Assembly: GCA_028702545.1 (NCBI GenBank)
Contig: JAQVOQ010000011.1
Coordinates: 1-20,104 of the forward strand
DNA: 20,104 bases
DNA from: Clostridia bacterium
Lineage (GTDB): Bacteria > Bacillota > Clostridia > Christensenellales > UBA1242
Direction of reading: 5' to 3'
Under the pieces are notes generated by a model that was not told the DNA's origin, did no database searches, and saw only the letters and a list, made by a program, of their open reading frames with translations. A program made the position numbers and the translations under genes. Position 1 is the stretch's first letter. Every line of letters starts with the position of its first letter. This document shows positions 1-7,331 of this stretch, in pieces.

Positions 1-1375
1 CCGAACCTTTACCAACTATCAAAATATTTGTTTTTTCTTCATTTTTTATACTGTTAAGTGCTACTAAAATTGCTTGAGTTCTGTCCTCAATAATTGAGTA
101 AGCACAACTCGTTTGTTTTAGTCCGCTTTCAATTTGTTCAAAAATAATATTTGGATTTTCTAAATTGGGATTATCCGTTGTAATAATCGCATAGTCACAT
201 AACTCCCCTACAATTTTGCCGGTAACAATTCTTTTTTGTTGTTCTCTGTTGCCGGGACAGCCAAACACGCAAAGCATTTTTGCTTTACTCAATTTTTTGA
301 CCGTTAATAGCAAATTATTTATTGCCTCTGGCGTATGTGCGTAATCTATAATTACATTACTATTTTTGCCAACCTTAATTATATTAAACCTACCATAAGT
401 GTGGTGACGAACACTCAACCCTTTTATTATTTGTTCTGGGGTTAAGCCTAAACCAAAGCACGCACAAGAGGCAGCAAGCGCATTATAAATATTAAATTTT
501 GCTGGCAAATTAAAATTAATTTTATAAACATTATCGTTTAAGTTAATAAAAAAGCCACTTCCTGCTAAATTCATTTTAATATCCACGCAAAAAATATCTG
601 CAGGATTTTTAATGCCGTAAGTTAGCGTTTTTAGAGGCGTATTTTTTAAAATTGTTTGACCAACTTCATCGTCAGTATTAACAACTGCAAGGCGAGCAAA
701 ATCATTTGTAAAATAACTCATTTTAGTGTTTTTATAATTTTCTAGCGTTTTAAAAAAATCTAGATGGTCTTGGCTAAAGTTAGTAAAAACTGCAATATCT
801 GACTTAAAACCTTTTATTTTGTTTAATTTTATAGCGTGAGCCGAAATTTCCATAACTACAACTTCCACGCCTTTTGCTCTCATTTTGTTAAACAAGCTAA
901 AAAGCTCTAAAGTGTCGGGGGTTGTAAGGTTTGCCTCAATTTTTTTCCCGCCCACAAAAACTCCACTAGTGCCAATTACTCCCACCTTAAAGTTATTTGC
1001 CTCTAAAATATCTTTTATTAAATAAGTTGTCGTTGTTTTGCCATTAGTTCCTATTAAGCTAATTATTTTAAAACTAGTAGTTGGATTGTTATAAAAATTA
1101 TTTGCAATAATGCAAAGTGCTTTTCTTGTATTTTTAACTAATATTTGTGGCACATCAACTTCTAAAACTCGCTCCACAACAACTGCTATTGCACCATTTT
1201 TTATTGCATCAAGCGCAAAATTATGAGCATCTACTCTTAAACCAGATATAGCAACAAATAGGCTGTTTTTAGTCGCTAAATTACTGTTGTCACATAAAAT
1301 ATCAATCTTTATATTGTCAATATTGCCTGTGATACTTTTTATATCTAACCCAACCAATAATTCTTTTAATTCCAA
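1..1375 (-). CDS. murE: UDP-N-acetylmuramoyl-tripeptide synthetase MurE (C-terminus cut by window edge)
   Basis: MurE ligates the third amino acid of the peptidoglycan stem peptide to UDP-MurNAc-L-Ala-D-Glu in the cytoplasm, using ATP. About 458 residues are visible. I translated it by hand because it starts with TTG (1373-1375) and runs off the left edge. AGGGGG (1384-1389) lies 8 nt upstream of the TTG. Visible motifs are the ATP loop GTNGKT (residues 109-114), TTPDT, MEISAHA, the Mur-ligase TNFSQDHLDF block, DYAHTPEA, and GKGS at the last visible residues, so probably only some 20 residues are missing. The substrate signature is DNPN (residues 401-404) instead of the DNPR of meso-diaminopimelate ligases, which suggests an L-Lys-type enzyme. 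The usual GCGGDRD block reads GCPGNRE. It follows the PBP gene in standard dcw order but after a possible terminator. Family assignment is secure; substrate is inferred. Confidence 0.95.
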   Translation of the reverse strand, partial: MELKELLVGLDIKSITGNIDNIKIDILCDNSNLATKNSLFVAISGLRVDAHNFALDAIKNGAIAVVVERVLEVDVPQILVKNTRKALCIIANNFYNNPTTSFKIISLIGTNGKTTTTYLIKDILEANNFKVGVIGTSGVFVGGKKIEANLTTPDTLELFSLFNKMRAKGVEVVVMEISAHAIKLNKIKGFKSDIAVFTNFSQDHLDFFKTLENYKNTKMSYFTNDFARLAVVNTDDEVGQTILKNTPLKTLTYGIKNPADIFCVDIKMNLAGSGFFINLNDNVYKINFNLPAKFNIYNALAASCACFGLGLTPEQIIKGLSVRHHTYGRFNIIKVGKNSNVIIDYAHTPEAINNLLLTVKKLSKAKMLCVFGCPGNREQQKRIVTGKIVGELCDYAIITTDNPNLENPNIIFEQIESGLKQTSCAYSIIEDRTQAILVALNSIKNEEKTNILIVGKGS

Positions 1376-1427
1376 AATTTTTACCCCCTAAAAACTCAGT
1401 AGCCTAATTTTAATATGAAAAACAAAT

Positions 1428-1459
1428 AAAAAAAGTCACTTGGCAAAATAACTCTTTTT
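1428..1459 (-). terminator. Possible weak terminator between pbp and murE
   Basis: Read on the minus strand, an 11-bp stem (nine Watson-Crick pairs and two G-U) closes a 10-nt loop and ends in a run of seven U. It starts 18 bp after the PBP stop codon. The stem is A/U-rich, so termination may be partial. This may attenuate transcription into murE rather than end the operon. Confidence 0.45.
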
Positions 1460-1477
1460 ATTTTATTATTTTTAACT

Positions 1478-3388
1478 TTAAGTTTTTAAAATTATAATAG
1501 CGCGCTGAAAAACCATCTCGCTAGGAGGTGGAGTTTGTTCTAAAACAATACCTCCTGTACCCATAACCTCGTATTGTAAATTTAAGTTAGCCAAAATTCC
1601 CGCCGCCTCTCCTAAACTTTTTCCTACTAAATTAGGCATTTTAATATTTTTTTCTACAAGTTTTAAATCTTCTTCTAAGTTAACAGGTTGAATATTTTTA
1701 TAGTCTATTATGCCCTCAAAAACAAGTTTAGCATAAGGTGTTGCAACTACACTTCCAAAATAAGCGCCTGACTTTGGTTCATCTGCTATAATTAAAATAG
1801 CATATTCTGGGTCATTTGCTGGAAAAGCGCCAACAAAGCTTGATATAAATTTGCCCTCATCAATTGCACCATTTTTATATTTTATTGTCGTTCCCGTTTT
1901 GCCACTAACAGCATAGCCGGGAATAAATGCATATTTTCCGCTATTATTTGTTATAACCTCTTCTAACATCCACCTTAAAGTTTCGCTAGTTTGCTCACTT
2001 ATCGTCCTTCTTACTCTAATCGGATTATTCTCTTTAATTTTCGTTCCAACAGGAGAAGTAATACTTTTTGTTAAATAAGGTTGCATAAGTAGTCCGCCGT
2101 TTAATACGCTACAAATAGCTGTTATTTGTTGCAAAGGTGTTACGGCAATCGCTTGCCCAAAACCCATTCTTGCTAAGTCCATATTTTTAACTAACGACTG
2201 CTCAACTAAAAGCCCCGAACTCTCAGCAGGAAAATCCACATTAGTTTTTTGTCCAAAGCCATATTTTCCAAAATAATCATAAAATAAATCAGTACCAAGC
2301 CTTAGCGCTAAATCTATAAAAACTGAGTTGCAACTGTTATTTAAGCCATCAACCAAATTTTGTTGCCCGTGACCATGAGATTTCCAGCAATTTATACGCT
2401 GACCATCCACAATTCTATAGCCTGGGTCATAAAATTGATCGGTTAAATGTGCTAGGCCCTCTTCTAACACCGCCGCCATAGTCAAAACCTTAAAGGTAGA
2501 ACCTGGCTCATAAACATCAACTATGCTTAAATTTTTGCTGTTTTGCATAAGGCTTGCTAAATCATCTCTTGGTGGATTATTTAAGTCAAAATTAGGCAAA
2601 CTTCCCATAGCTAAAATTTCGCCTGTTTTTGGATTCATTACAATTCCTGTCGCCGTGTTTGGCATTTGTTCTATCATAACTTTTTGCAATGCATCTTCTA
2701 ACATTAATTGTATTCGGTAATCAATTGTAAGCTCAATATCGGCTCCCGGTATACTCTCAACATAGCTGCTTAGCCTATTGTCAAGTTCTGTTCCTGTTAT
2801 ATCACTTTGCACAATAGAATAGCCATCAATACCCTTTAAATATTTATTATAATAAAGTTCTAGCCCTGCTTGCCCTGCGTTATCTATTGTGGTGTAACCC
2901 ATAACTTGTTCTAATGCACTACTAAATGGATAATAGCGCTTTGTGTTTTCTGACAAATAGATACCTTTTAAATTTGCAATTTTTATTCGGTCTGCTAATT
3001 CTTTTTCTATTTGCATCTTAACCAAGGATTCCGAGGTTCCCCTGTTTGTTGCCTTGCTATAAATTTCGTCATAACTTAAATTTAACACACTTGATAACAA
3101 ATTAGAAACAGCAGGCGCATCAACAACATTGCTAGCACGAACATACACATTATAACTAGAATAACTAACGGCAAGGGCGACTCCATTTCTATCAAAAATA
3201 ACACCGCGCTCTGCGGCTATTGGCAAATCCCTCGTCCACTGCTCTTCGGCTAAAATTTGCAGCCAGTTAGAATTAAATATTTGCAAATAAGACAATCTTA
3301 AAGTCAGTAGCGTAAAAACAAAGGCTACTAACACACCCAGTGTTAATAGCCTCTTTTGTATAGAATAAATTGAATAATTAGTTTTCAA
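1478..3388 (-). CDS. Class B penicillin-binding protein with one PASTA domain (PBP2B/SpoVD/FtsI type)
   Basis: A septal D,D-transpeptidase that cross-links peptidoglycan outside the membrane. The frame opens at a TTG at 3427, but that start would overlap ftsL by 34 bp. I prefer the TTG at 3386-3388, 9 nt after GGAGG (3398-3402), giving 636 aa. In this numbering a signal-anchor helix (about residues 13-35) is followed by the PBP dimerisation domain and the transpeptidase domain. The nucleophile motif is S297-T-F-K, then S352-C-N and K497-T-G-T. A single PASTA domain occupies about residues 577-636. It sits between the FtsL-like gene and murE, the place of pbpB/spoVD in Bacillus. With only one copy in view I cannot decide between vegetative division and spore cortex roles. 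Catalytic residues all look intact. Confidence 0.93.
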   Translation of the reverse strand: MKTNYSIYSIQKRLLTLGVLVAFVFTLLTLRLSYLQIFNSNWLQILAEEQWTRDLPIAAERGVIFDRNGVALAVSYSSYNVYVRASNVVDAPAVSNLLSSVLNLSYDEIYSKATNRGTSESLVKMQIEKELADRIKIANLKGIYLSENTKRYYPFSSALEQVMGYTTIDNAGQAGLELYYNKYLKGIDGYSIVQSDITGTELDNRLSSYVESIPGADIELTIDYRIQLMLEDALQKVMIEQMPNTATGIVMNPKTGEILAMGSLPNFDLNNPPRDDLASLMQNSKNLSIVDVYEPGSTFKVLTMAAVLEEGLAHLTDQFYDPGYRIVDGQRINCWKSHGHGQQNLVDGLNNSCNSVFIDLALRLGTDLFYDYFGKYGFGQKTNVDFPAESSGLLVEQSLVKNMDLARMGFGQAIAVTPLQQITAICSVLNGGLLMQPYLTKSITSPVGTKIKENNPIRVRRTISEQTSETLRWMLEEVITNNSGKYAFIPGYAVSGKTGTTIKYKNGAIDEGKFISSFVGAFPANDPEYAILIIADEPKSGAYFGSVVATPYAKLVFEGIIDYKNIQPVNLEEDLKLVEKNIKMPNLVGKSLGEAAGILANLNLQYEVMGTGGIVLEQTPPPSEMVFQRAIIILKT

Positions 3389-3393
3389 AAATT

Positions 3394-4116
3394 TTAGCCT
3401 CCAAACAATCCGTTTAAAAACTTGCAAATTGAGTCAAACCAATTTGTTTGTCCTTCGTAATGAGGTGGCGTTTGTTTGTCGTACAAAGTAACTTGTACAA
3501 TACTACCCGCTGGCACTTGAGCAAAACTTAAGTCAGTAGCAACATCTAGCACATTATCTTCATCAGTCATATTGCCGATGTCTTTAATTACGCGTTCAAT
3601 ATTTGCTTGTTCAGCACTAATACTTCCATTCAAATTGTTTATATTAGCGCTTATGTTAGATAAACTTACAGCATTATAAATTAGCAAAAATCCAAGCATA
3701 ACAGTAACAAAAGCATATGTAAATACAGCAAGTTTTGTCCTTGAATTCAAACTTAATTTAACCTTAGGGTTGCGCTCAATTTTTTGATAAGTTAGGGTAT
3801 CCTCCATCTCTTCAAAAGCATTTTGCTCCCTAATTAATTTGTTAAACTCAGCATCTCTACTTGGAGATAATTTTTTAAAACTTGGCTCTTCTACTTCTTC
3901 TTCAATCGTTTCTTCCTGTTCTTCAAACATATTATATTTTTCATAGACTTTGTTTAGTCTACTAGTACTATAATTGTTTTTAAATCTACCTAATTCCTTT
4001 TGCTCAGTCTCGGTAGTAGCCTGCATTTTGGCAAAATTATTGGCATTAAAATAGTCAAAATTTGGTCTATCTATGTTAGGTCTTGCTTTTTCTATTACAA
4101 AATCTTTTTCTGCCAT
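3394..4116 (-). CDS. ftsL: FtsL-like septal membrane protein with long acidic cytoplasmic tail
   Basis: FtsL-type proteins are single-pass divisome scaffolds that pair with DivIC/FtsB and activate septal peptidoglycan synthesis. The call rests on position (directly between rsmH and the septal PBP) and topology. It has one transmembrane helix at about residues 128-152, then a short Asn/Ser-rich predicted coiled coil (155-182) and an external tail. FtsL has little sequence conservation, so no signature residue can be cited. At 240 aa it is about twice the usual length. The excess is a charged 127-residue cytoplasmic region with a glutamate-rich patch (residues 65-77), and the C-terminus ends in a Trp/Phe-rich stretch. 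An AAGGAG site precedes the ATG at 4116. The PBP gene begins 5 bp after the stop. An unrelated divisome membrane protein in the same slot is possible. Confidence 0.7.
   Translation of the reverse strand: MAEKDFVIEKARPNIDRPNFDYFNANNFAKMQATTETEQKELGRFKNNYSTSRLNKVYEKYNMFEEQEETIEEEVEEPSFKKLSPSRDAEFNKLIREQNAFEEMEDTLTYQKIERNPKVKLSLNSRTKLAVFTYAFVTVMLGFLLIYNAVSLSNISANINNLNGSISAEQANIERVIKDIGNMTDEDNVLDVATDLSFAQVPAGSIVQVTLYDKQTPPHYEGQTNWFDSICKFLNGLFGG
3398..3402 (-). promoter_or_regulatory. Ribosome binding site that fixes the PBP start
   Basis: GGAGG on the minus strand, encoded in the last codons of the ftsL-like gene. It lies 9 nt before the TTG at 3388 and downstream of the alternative TTG at 3427, so it favours the shorter protein and avoids a 34-bp overlap. 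Confidence 0.7.
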
Positions 4117-4150
4117 AAAATTTATACTCTCCTTTTAATATTTTTATACC

Positions 4151-5086
4151 TTAAATAATTTTTTCGGCTATTCTAAGCTTCGCACTTTTGCTCCTGGAAT
4201 TTGCTTCTTCCTCATAACTACTAGCCTCAATGGGTTTTTTGTTAATAAGTTTTAAGCTCGCCCTGTGATTACATACGCAAATTGGGAAATCGCTTGGGCA
4301 AATGCAATCTATTGTAAACTCTTTAAATACTTGTTTTACAATACGGTCTTCTAAACTATGAAAAGTTATTATTGCGATGCGACCACCTTTGTTTAAACTC
4401 TCTATCATATCTCTTATCGTTTCTGTTAATTTTGCAAGTTCGCCGTTAACCTCAATCCTTATTGCTTGAAAAGTTTTTTTAGCGGGATGTGAACCTTTGT
4501 ATCTTTGTTTAGGTGGCACAGCATATCTTATAATTTCAACTAGTTCTAGTGTTGTTTTGATTGGCTCTTTCTCTCTTGCTTCAACAATTCTTTTGGCAAT
4601 ATTTTTTGCATAACGCTCTTCGCCGTAGTTAAATAAAATTTTTGTAATTTCGCTCTCAGGATACTCATTTACAACTATATAAGCGCTTAAATATTGGTTT
4701 TTGTCCATCCTCATATCAATTGGCGCATCTTTCATATAACTAAAACCACGCTCTGCATTATCTATTTGATAACTGCTTACGCCAAGGTCAAGCAGTATGC
4801 CATCAACTTTTGATATATCTAAATCCGCTATTATGTTTTTAAAATTTTTAAAGTCATCATTTACAAAAATTGTTTTTTTACTATAATCGGCTAGCCTTAT
4901 TCTGCTAGCATTAATCGCTTCAATGTCTTTATCTATTCCTATTAATTTACCGTTTTTTAAACGTTTAACAATTTCAAATGAATGCCCTGCTCCGCCTAGT
5001 GTGCCGTCCACATAAATACCATTTGGCTTTATATTTAAGCCTTCTAAACAGTCTTCAAGCATAATTGGTGTGTGTTTAAATTCCAT
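4151..5086 (-). CDS. rsmH: 16S rRNA (cytosine-1402-N4)-methyltransferase RsmH (MraW)
   Basis: RsmH methylates N4 of C1402 in the 16S rRNA P-site using S-adenosylmethionine. The protein has the family landmarks in order: HTPIMLEDCL at the N-terminus, the SAM-binding loop DGTLGGAGHS (residues 27-36), GIDKD, DGILLDLGVSS, RGFSY followed by MRMD, the HPAKKTFQAIRI block and ITFHSLEDR near the C-terminus. Length (311 aa) is normal. A GTG six bases upstream (5090-5092) is in frame, but AAGGG (5097-5101) is only 4 nt from it and 10 nt from the ATG at 5084-5086, so I chose the ATG. The start overlaps the end of mraZ by 11 bp, indicating translational coupling. Confidence 0.96.
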   Translation of the reverse strand: MEFKHTPIMLEDCLEGLNIKPNGIYVDGTLGGAGHSFEIVKRLKNGKLIGIDKDIEAINASRIRLADYSKKTIFVNDDFKNFKNIIADLDISKVDGILLDLGVSSYQIDNAERGFSYMKDAPIDMRMDKNQYLSAYIVVNEYPESEITKILFNYGEERYAKNIAKRIVEAREKEPIKTTLELVEIIRYAVPPKQRYKGSHPAKKTFQAIRIEVNGELAKLTETIRDMIESLNKGGRIAIITFHSLEDRIVKQVFKEFTIDCICPSDFPICVCNHRASLKLINKKPIEASSYEEEANSRSKSAKLRIAEKII

Positions 5087-5507
5087 ATTCACTCAACCCT
5101 TGCAAAATGCTGTCAAAGCTGTCGTTATTTTTTTGGTAATTATCCCAGTTTTTTTCTTCCCAAATTTCTATATGATTGCCAACGCCAACAAAAACAACAT
5201 CTTTTTCTAGTTTTGCAAACTCTCTTAAAACTTTTGATAACAAAAATCTACCTTGATTATCTTCCTCTACTTCAAACGCGCTAGAAAACAATAATCTTAG
5301 TGGTTTTTGTAAGTTGACATTAAAAAGAGAAGTTTCTTTTAACTTATCAGCTAATAATTCTTTTGCACTTTTTGCAGAGAAAACAAACAGACATCCATTT
5401 GTGCCTTTTGTTACTATGTAATTAGTGCCTAACAATTTTTTAAAACTAGTCGGCATTCTAAGACGCGATTTTTCGTCCATTTGATGTTTGTATTCTCCTA
5501 AAAACAT
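5076..5507 (-). CDS. mraZ: Transcriptional regulator MraZ
   Basis: MraZ is a DNA-binding regulator of the dcw cluster, built from two AbrB/SpoVT-like half domains that assemble into a ring. The 143-aa protein has the standard opening FLGEYKHQMDEKSRLRMP and a second copy of the same fold around residues 80-120 (DNQGRFLLSKVLREFA). An AGGAG site (5518-5522) is 10 nt before the ATG. It is the first gene of the cluster, with its own promoter just upstream and 10-bp-spaced repeats matching the MraZ-box pattern, so autoregulation is likely. Its 3' end overlaps rsmH. Confidence 0.96.
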   Translation of the reverse strand: MFLGEYKHQMDEKSRLRMPTSFKKLLGTNYIVTKGTNGCLFVFSAKSAKELLADKLKETSLFNVNLQKPLRLLFSSAFEVEEDNQGRFLLSKVLREFAKLEKDVVFVGVGNHIEIWEEKNWDNYQKNNDSFDSILQGLSEYGI

Positions 5508-5532
5508 AAACTACATTTCTCCTAGTAGTTTT

Positions 5533-5561
5533 ATTATAGACCAATTACAAACATTTTTCAA
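5533..5561 (-). promoter_or_regulatory. Promoter of the mraZ-rsmH-ftsL-pbp cluster
   Basis: On the minus strand TTGAAA (5556-5561) and TATAAT (5533-5538) are separated by exactly 17 bp, a near-consensus sigma-A promoter. The expected transcription start near 5526 leaves a leader of about 20 nt that contains the mraZ ribosome binding site. The -35 element overlaps the MraZ-box repeats. Confidence 0.85.
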
Positions 5562-5580
5562 CCACTTTTAACCACTTTTT
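5551..5580 (-). promoter_or_regulatory. MraZ-box direct repeats (autoregulatory operator)
   Basis: On the minus strand two units, AAAAGTGGTT and TAAAAGTGGTT, occur with a 10-bp period (accacttttt at 5571-5580 and accactttta at 5561-5570 on the plus strand). A third, degenerate unit follows at 5551-5560. AAAGTG-type repeats one helical turn apart before mraZ match the MraZ box described for Mollicutes. The repeats cover the -35 element, so bound MraZ would be expected to modulate its own promoter. Confidence 0.7.
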
Positions 5581-5611
5581 AATTTTTAGTATACATTATT
5601 CGCATTACGAC

Positions 5612-5640
5612 AAAAAAAACTAGCCTATACGCTAGTTTTT
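5612..5640 (-). terminator. Rho-independent terminator after the metallophosphoesterase gene
   Basis: A perfect 10-bp stem (5615-5624 with 5631-5640) with a 6-nt loop is followed on the minus strand by an unbroken run of eight U that begins inside the stem. It lies 37 bp after the stop codon of the phosphoesterase gene and separates it from mraZ. Confidence 0.88.
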
Positions 5641-5676
5641 AATTTTGTACTCTTTATTTTGTTTTAGTTTTAATAC

Positions 5677-6375
5677 TTATTCAATTTCAACTAAAGTATT
5701 GTTTATTTGGTCACATGAAGTTAGATAATAAGTAACGCCATTTTTAACTAATTTTAATGTGCATTTTGCATCTTTGCCGTGCAAGTGGCCATATATTACG
5801 CTCTTTACGCCGTATTTTTCAAAAAGTGCAGTTAAAGGGTTATCTTCTGCTTTACTGTTAAATGGAGGATAGTGAACGAGTGCAATAATAGGTTCGTTAT
5901 TTTCTTGTTTTGCCTTAGCGCTTTCTAGCGACATTTCAAGCCTTAAAACTTCCCTATTATATATCTTTTTATCGTCTTCAGATTGCCCTTTTTCGTTTTC
6001 AGGAGTAGTCCAACCACGAGTTCCACAAAAGATGTAATTATCTAGTTTTAAACTGTCATTTTGCACTAAAAACATATTTTCTTTAAGTAAACTTCTAATG
6101 CTTGAAGGTGACTTCCACCAATAGTCATGATTACCTCTAATAAAAATCTTTTTACCGGGCAAGTTTGCTATCCAGTCAAGGTCTGCTACGGCATCACTTA
6201 ACTTCATGGCCCAGCTAATGTCCCCCGCTATTAACACGATATCATCAGCGGTAACTTTACTCTTCCAATCGGTGCTAATTTCCTCTAAATAATTTTCCCA
6301 CGCACCACCAAAAACATCCATCGGCTTGTTGGAGTTCGTGCTTAAATGTAAATCACTTATAGCGTAAATTTTCAT
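5677..6375 (-). CDS. Calcineurin-like metallophosphoesterase
   Basis: A cytoplasmic two-metal phosphoesterase of unknown substrate. All five metal- and phosphate-binding motifs are visible: SDLHL with D8 and H10, GDISW with D52, GNHDYWW with N82 and H83, H168 in VHYPP, and H197/H199 in YGHLHG. The 232-aa length fits the small bacterial stand-alone members of the family. There is no signal peptide. It has its own probable promoter upstream and a strong terminator downstream, so it is probably monocistronic and not functionally tied to the dcw cluster. The closest family assignment is general; phosphodiesterase, nucleotidase or protein phosphatase activity cannot be distinguished from sequence. 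Confidence 0.92.
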   Translation of the reverse strand: MKIYAISDLHLSTNSNKPMDVFGGAWENYLEEISTDWKSKVTADDIVLIAGDISWAMKLSDAVADLDWIANLPGKKIFIRGNHDYWWKSPSSIRSLLKENMFLVQNDSLKLDNYIFCGTRGWTTPENEKGQSEDDKKIYNREVLRLEMSLESAKAKQENNEPIIALVHYPPFNSKAEDNPLTALFEKYGVKSVIYGHLHGKDAKCTLKLVKNGVTYYLTSCDQINNTLVEIE

Positions 6376-6402
6376 ATAATTTCCTTTTTATTTAATAGTT
6401 TA

Positions 6403-6430
6403 TTATTACATTAATTGCACTAATTTGCAA
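6403..6430 (-). promoter_or_regulatory. Probable promoter of the metallophosphoesterase gene
   Basis: On the minus strand TTGCAA (6425-6430) and TAATAA (6403-6408) are 16 bp apart; shifting by one gives AATAAT at 17 bp. It is the only plausible -35/-10 pair in the short gap between the preceding terminator and the gene. Confidence 0.45.
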
Positions 6431-6441
6431 CCATTTTAAAA

Positions 6442-6472
6442 CAAAATAAAAGCACTCTAAAAGAGCACTTTT
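6442..6472 (-). terminator. Terminator after the Cys-rich 215-aa protein gene
   Basis: In minus-strand RNA an 11-bp stem (6462-6472 with 6448-6458, two G-U pairs) closes a 3-nt loop and is followed by a U-rich tract. On the plus strand the same positions give two C-A mismatches, so the hairpin is orientated for the minus-strand gene ending at 6502. Confidence 0.75.
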
Positions 6473-6501
6473 ATTTATTTACTTAAAATTTTTAAGATAT
6501 G

Positions 6502-7149
6502 CTAGTTAAATTGTGGTTGTGGATATAATGGCAAATTAAATAATGTTCCACAGCCTTCTTCAGTATACTCTTGGCATGGTGGTATTTGACAGTAGCCATA
6601 AGTTGGTATCAACAATTCTACTTTAGCAACTATTTTTAAAATTATTGTAATACATAGGTCTAAACTAAAAGTGTTATTACCCAAATAAGCTCCGCCTGCA
6701 CAAACTGCATTAGCAAAAACTTTAACTTCAAATGGCACAATGCTAGGTTGTGGCACAAACAAAATTACATCTTGAGTAACTGTAACTGTAGTTTCACCAC
6801 TGCCTTCAACATCATTTGCATCTATGTAATTTACGGTAATTGGCACCATAATATCAGCTCTTACTCTTGCAAAATTTGGTGTTTCATCAAAGCGTTCAAT
6901 TATTAGGTTTACAATTTCTGCATCTTCTCCTGGCGTAGTTGTGCAACCTATAAAAGTTAATGGTTGAGCGAATACTGGTGGGTCTAAATTAACTAAAACC
7001 GCTTCTGTGCCAAACATTTCAAATTGTCTTATGCAAGAATCATAAACCTTCTTAGTTTCAATACAAACTCTCTCACATAAGCCGTTTAGTGGGTTGCCTA
7101 CAATTGGTCCTGGGCAAAAGTCTGGCCTGTTATTTGTAAAAAACGACAT
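6502..7149 (-). CDS. Cys-rich protein of unknown function, possibly spore-associated
   Basis: I do not recognise this 215-aa protein with certainty. It has no signal peptide or transmembrane helix. Ten cysteines cluster at the two ends (C12, C25, C29, C39; C187, C192, C200) with three between. The N-terminus is rich in Pro/Gly/Asn (FCPGPIVGNPLNGLC), and a beta-rich middle (about residues 95-185) alternates hydrophobic and polar residues. That middle is vaguely like the DUF3794/SPOCS domain of spore-coat assembly proteins, but this is an impression, not a match. An excellent AGGAGG (7158-7163) is 8 nt before the ATG. The gene stands alone between terminators, and the upstream region fits a sigma-K-like promoter. 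A secreted or self-assembling structural protein is an alternative. It is the only gene here ending in TAG. Confidence 0.85.
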   Translation of the reverse strand: MSFFTNNRPDFCPGPIVGNPLNGLCERVCIETKKVYDSCIRQFEMFGTEAVLVNLDPPVFAQPLTFIGCTTTPGEDAEIVNLIIERFDETPNFARVRADIMVPITVNYIDANDVEGSGETTVTVTQDVILFVPQPSIVPFEVKVFANAVCAGGAYLGNNTFSLDLCITIILKIVAKVELLIPTYGYCQIPPCQEYTEEGCGTLFNLPLYPQPQFN

Positions 7150-7180
7150 ATTTTTTTCCTCCTTTTTGTTGGTATATAAA

Positions 7181-7207
7181 ATTGTATGAAAATTAAAGTT
7201 AAAAGGT
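7181..7207 (-). promoter_or_regulatory. Possible sporulation-type (sigma-K-like) promoter
   Basis: On the minus strand AC (7206-7207) is followed 17 bp later by CATACAATT (start 7188). This fits the mother-cell sigma-K pattern AC-N16/17-CATA-N3-TA except for the last base; CATACAAT is also the sigma-E -10 consensus. No good sigma-A -35/-10 pair is seen. The predicted start site would give a leader of roughly 25 nt. Confidence 0.4.
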
Positions 7208-7267
7208 TACAAAAAAATGGTAGCTTGTGCATAAAAATATTGATTAAAAATCAATGCTTTGTCCAAC

Positions 7268-7294
7268 AAAAAAAGCCTTTAAAACAAAGACTTT
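7268..7294 (-). terminator. Terminator after engB
   Basis: On the minus strand a 9-bp stem (7286-7294 with 7272-7280, one G-U pair) closes a 5-nt loop, and its 3' arm runs into seven consecutive U. It lies 37 bp after the engB stop and ends the lon-engB transcript. Confidence 0.78.
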
Positions 7295-7331
7295 TAGTTA
7301 ATTATTTATTTAGGCTTGTACATAATACTTT

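Noticed and set aside
5090..5092. GTG start for rsmH
   Set aside because: Only 4 nt from the AAGGG site, while the ATG two codons later has 10-nt spacing.
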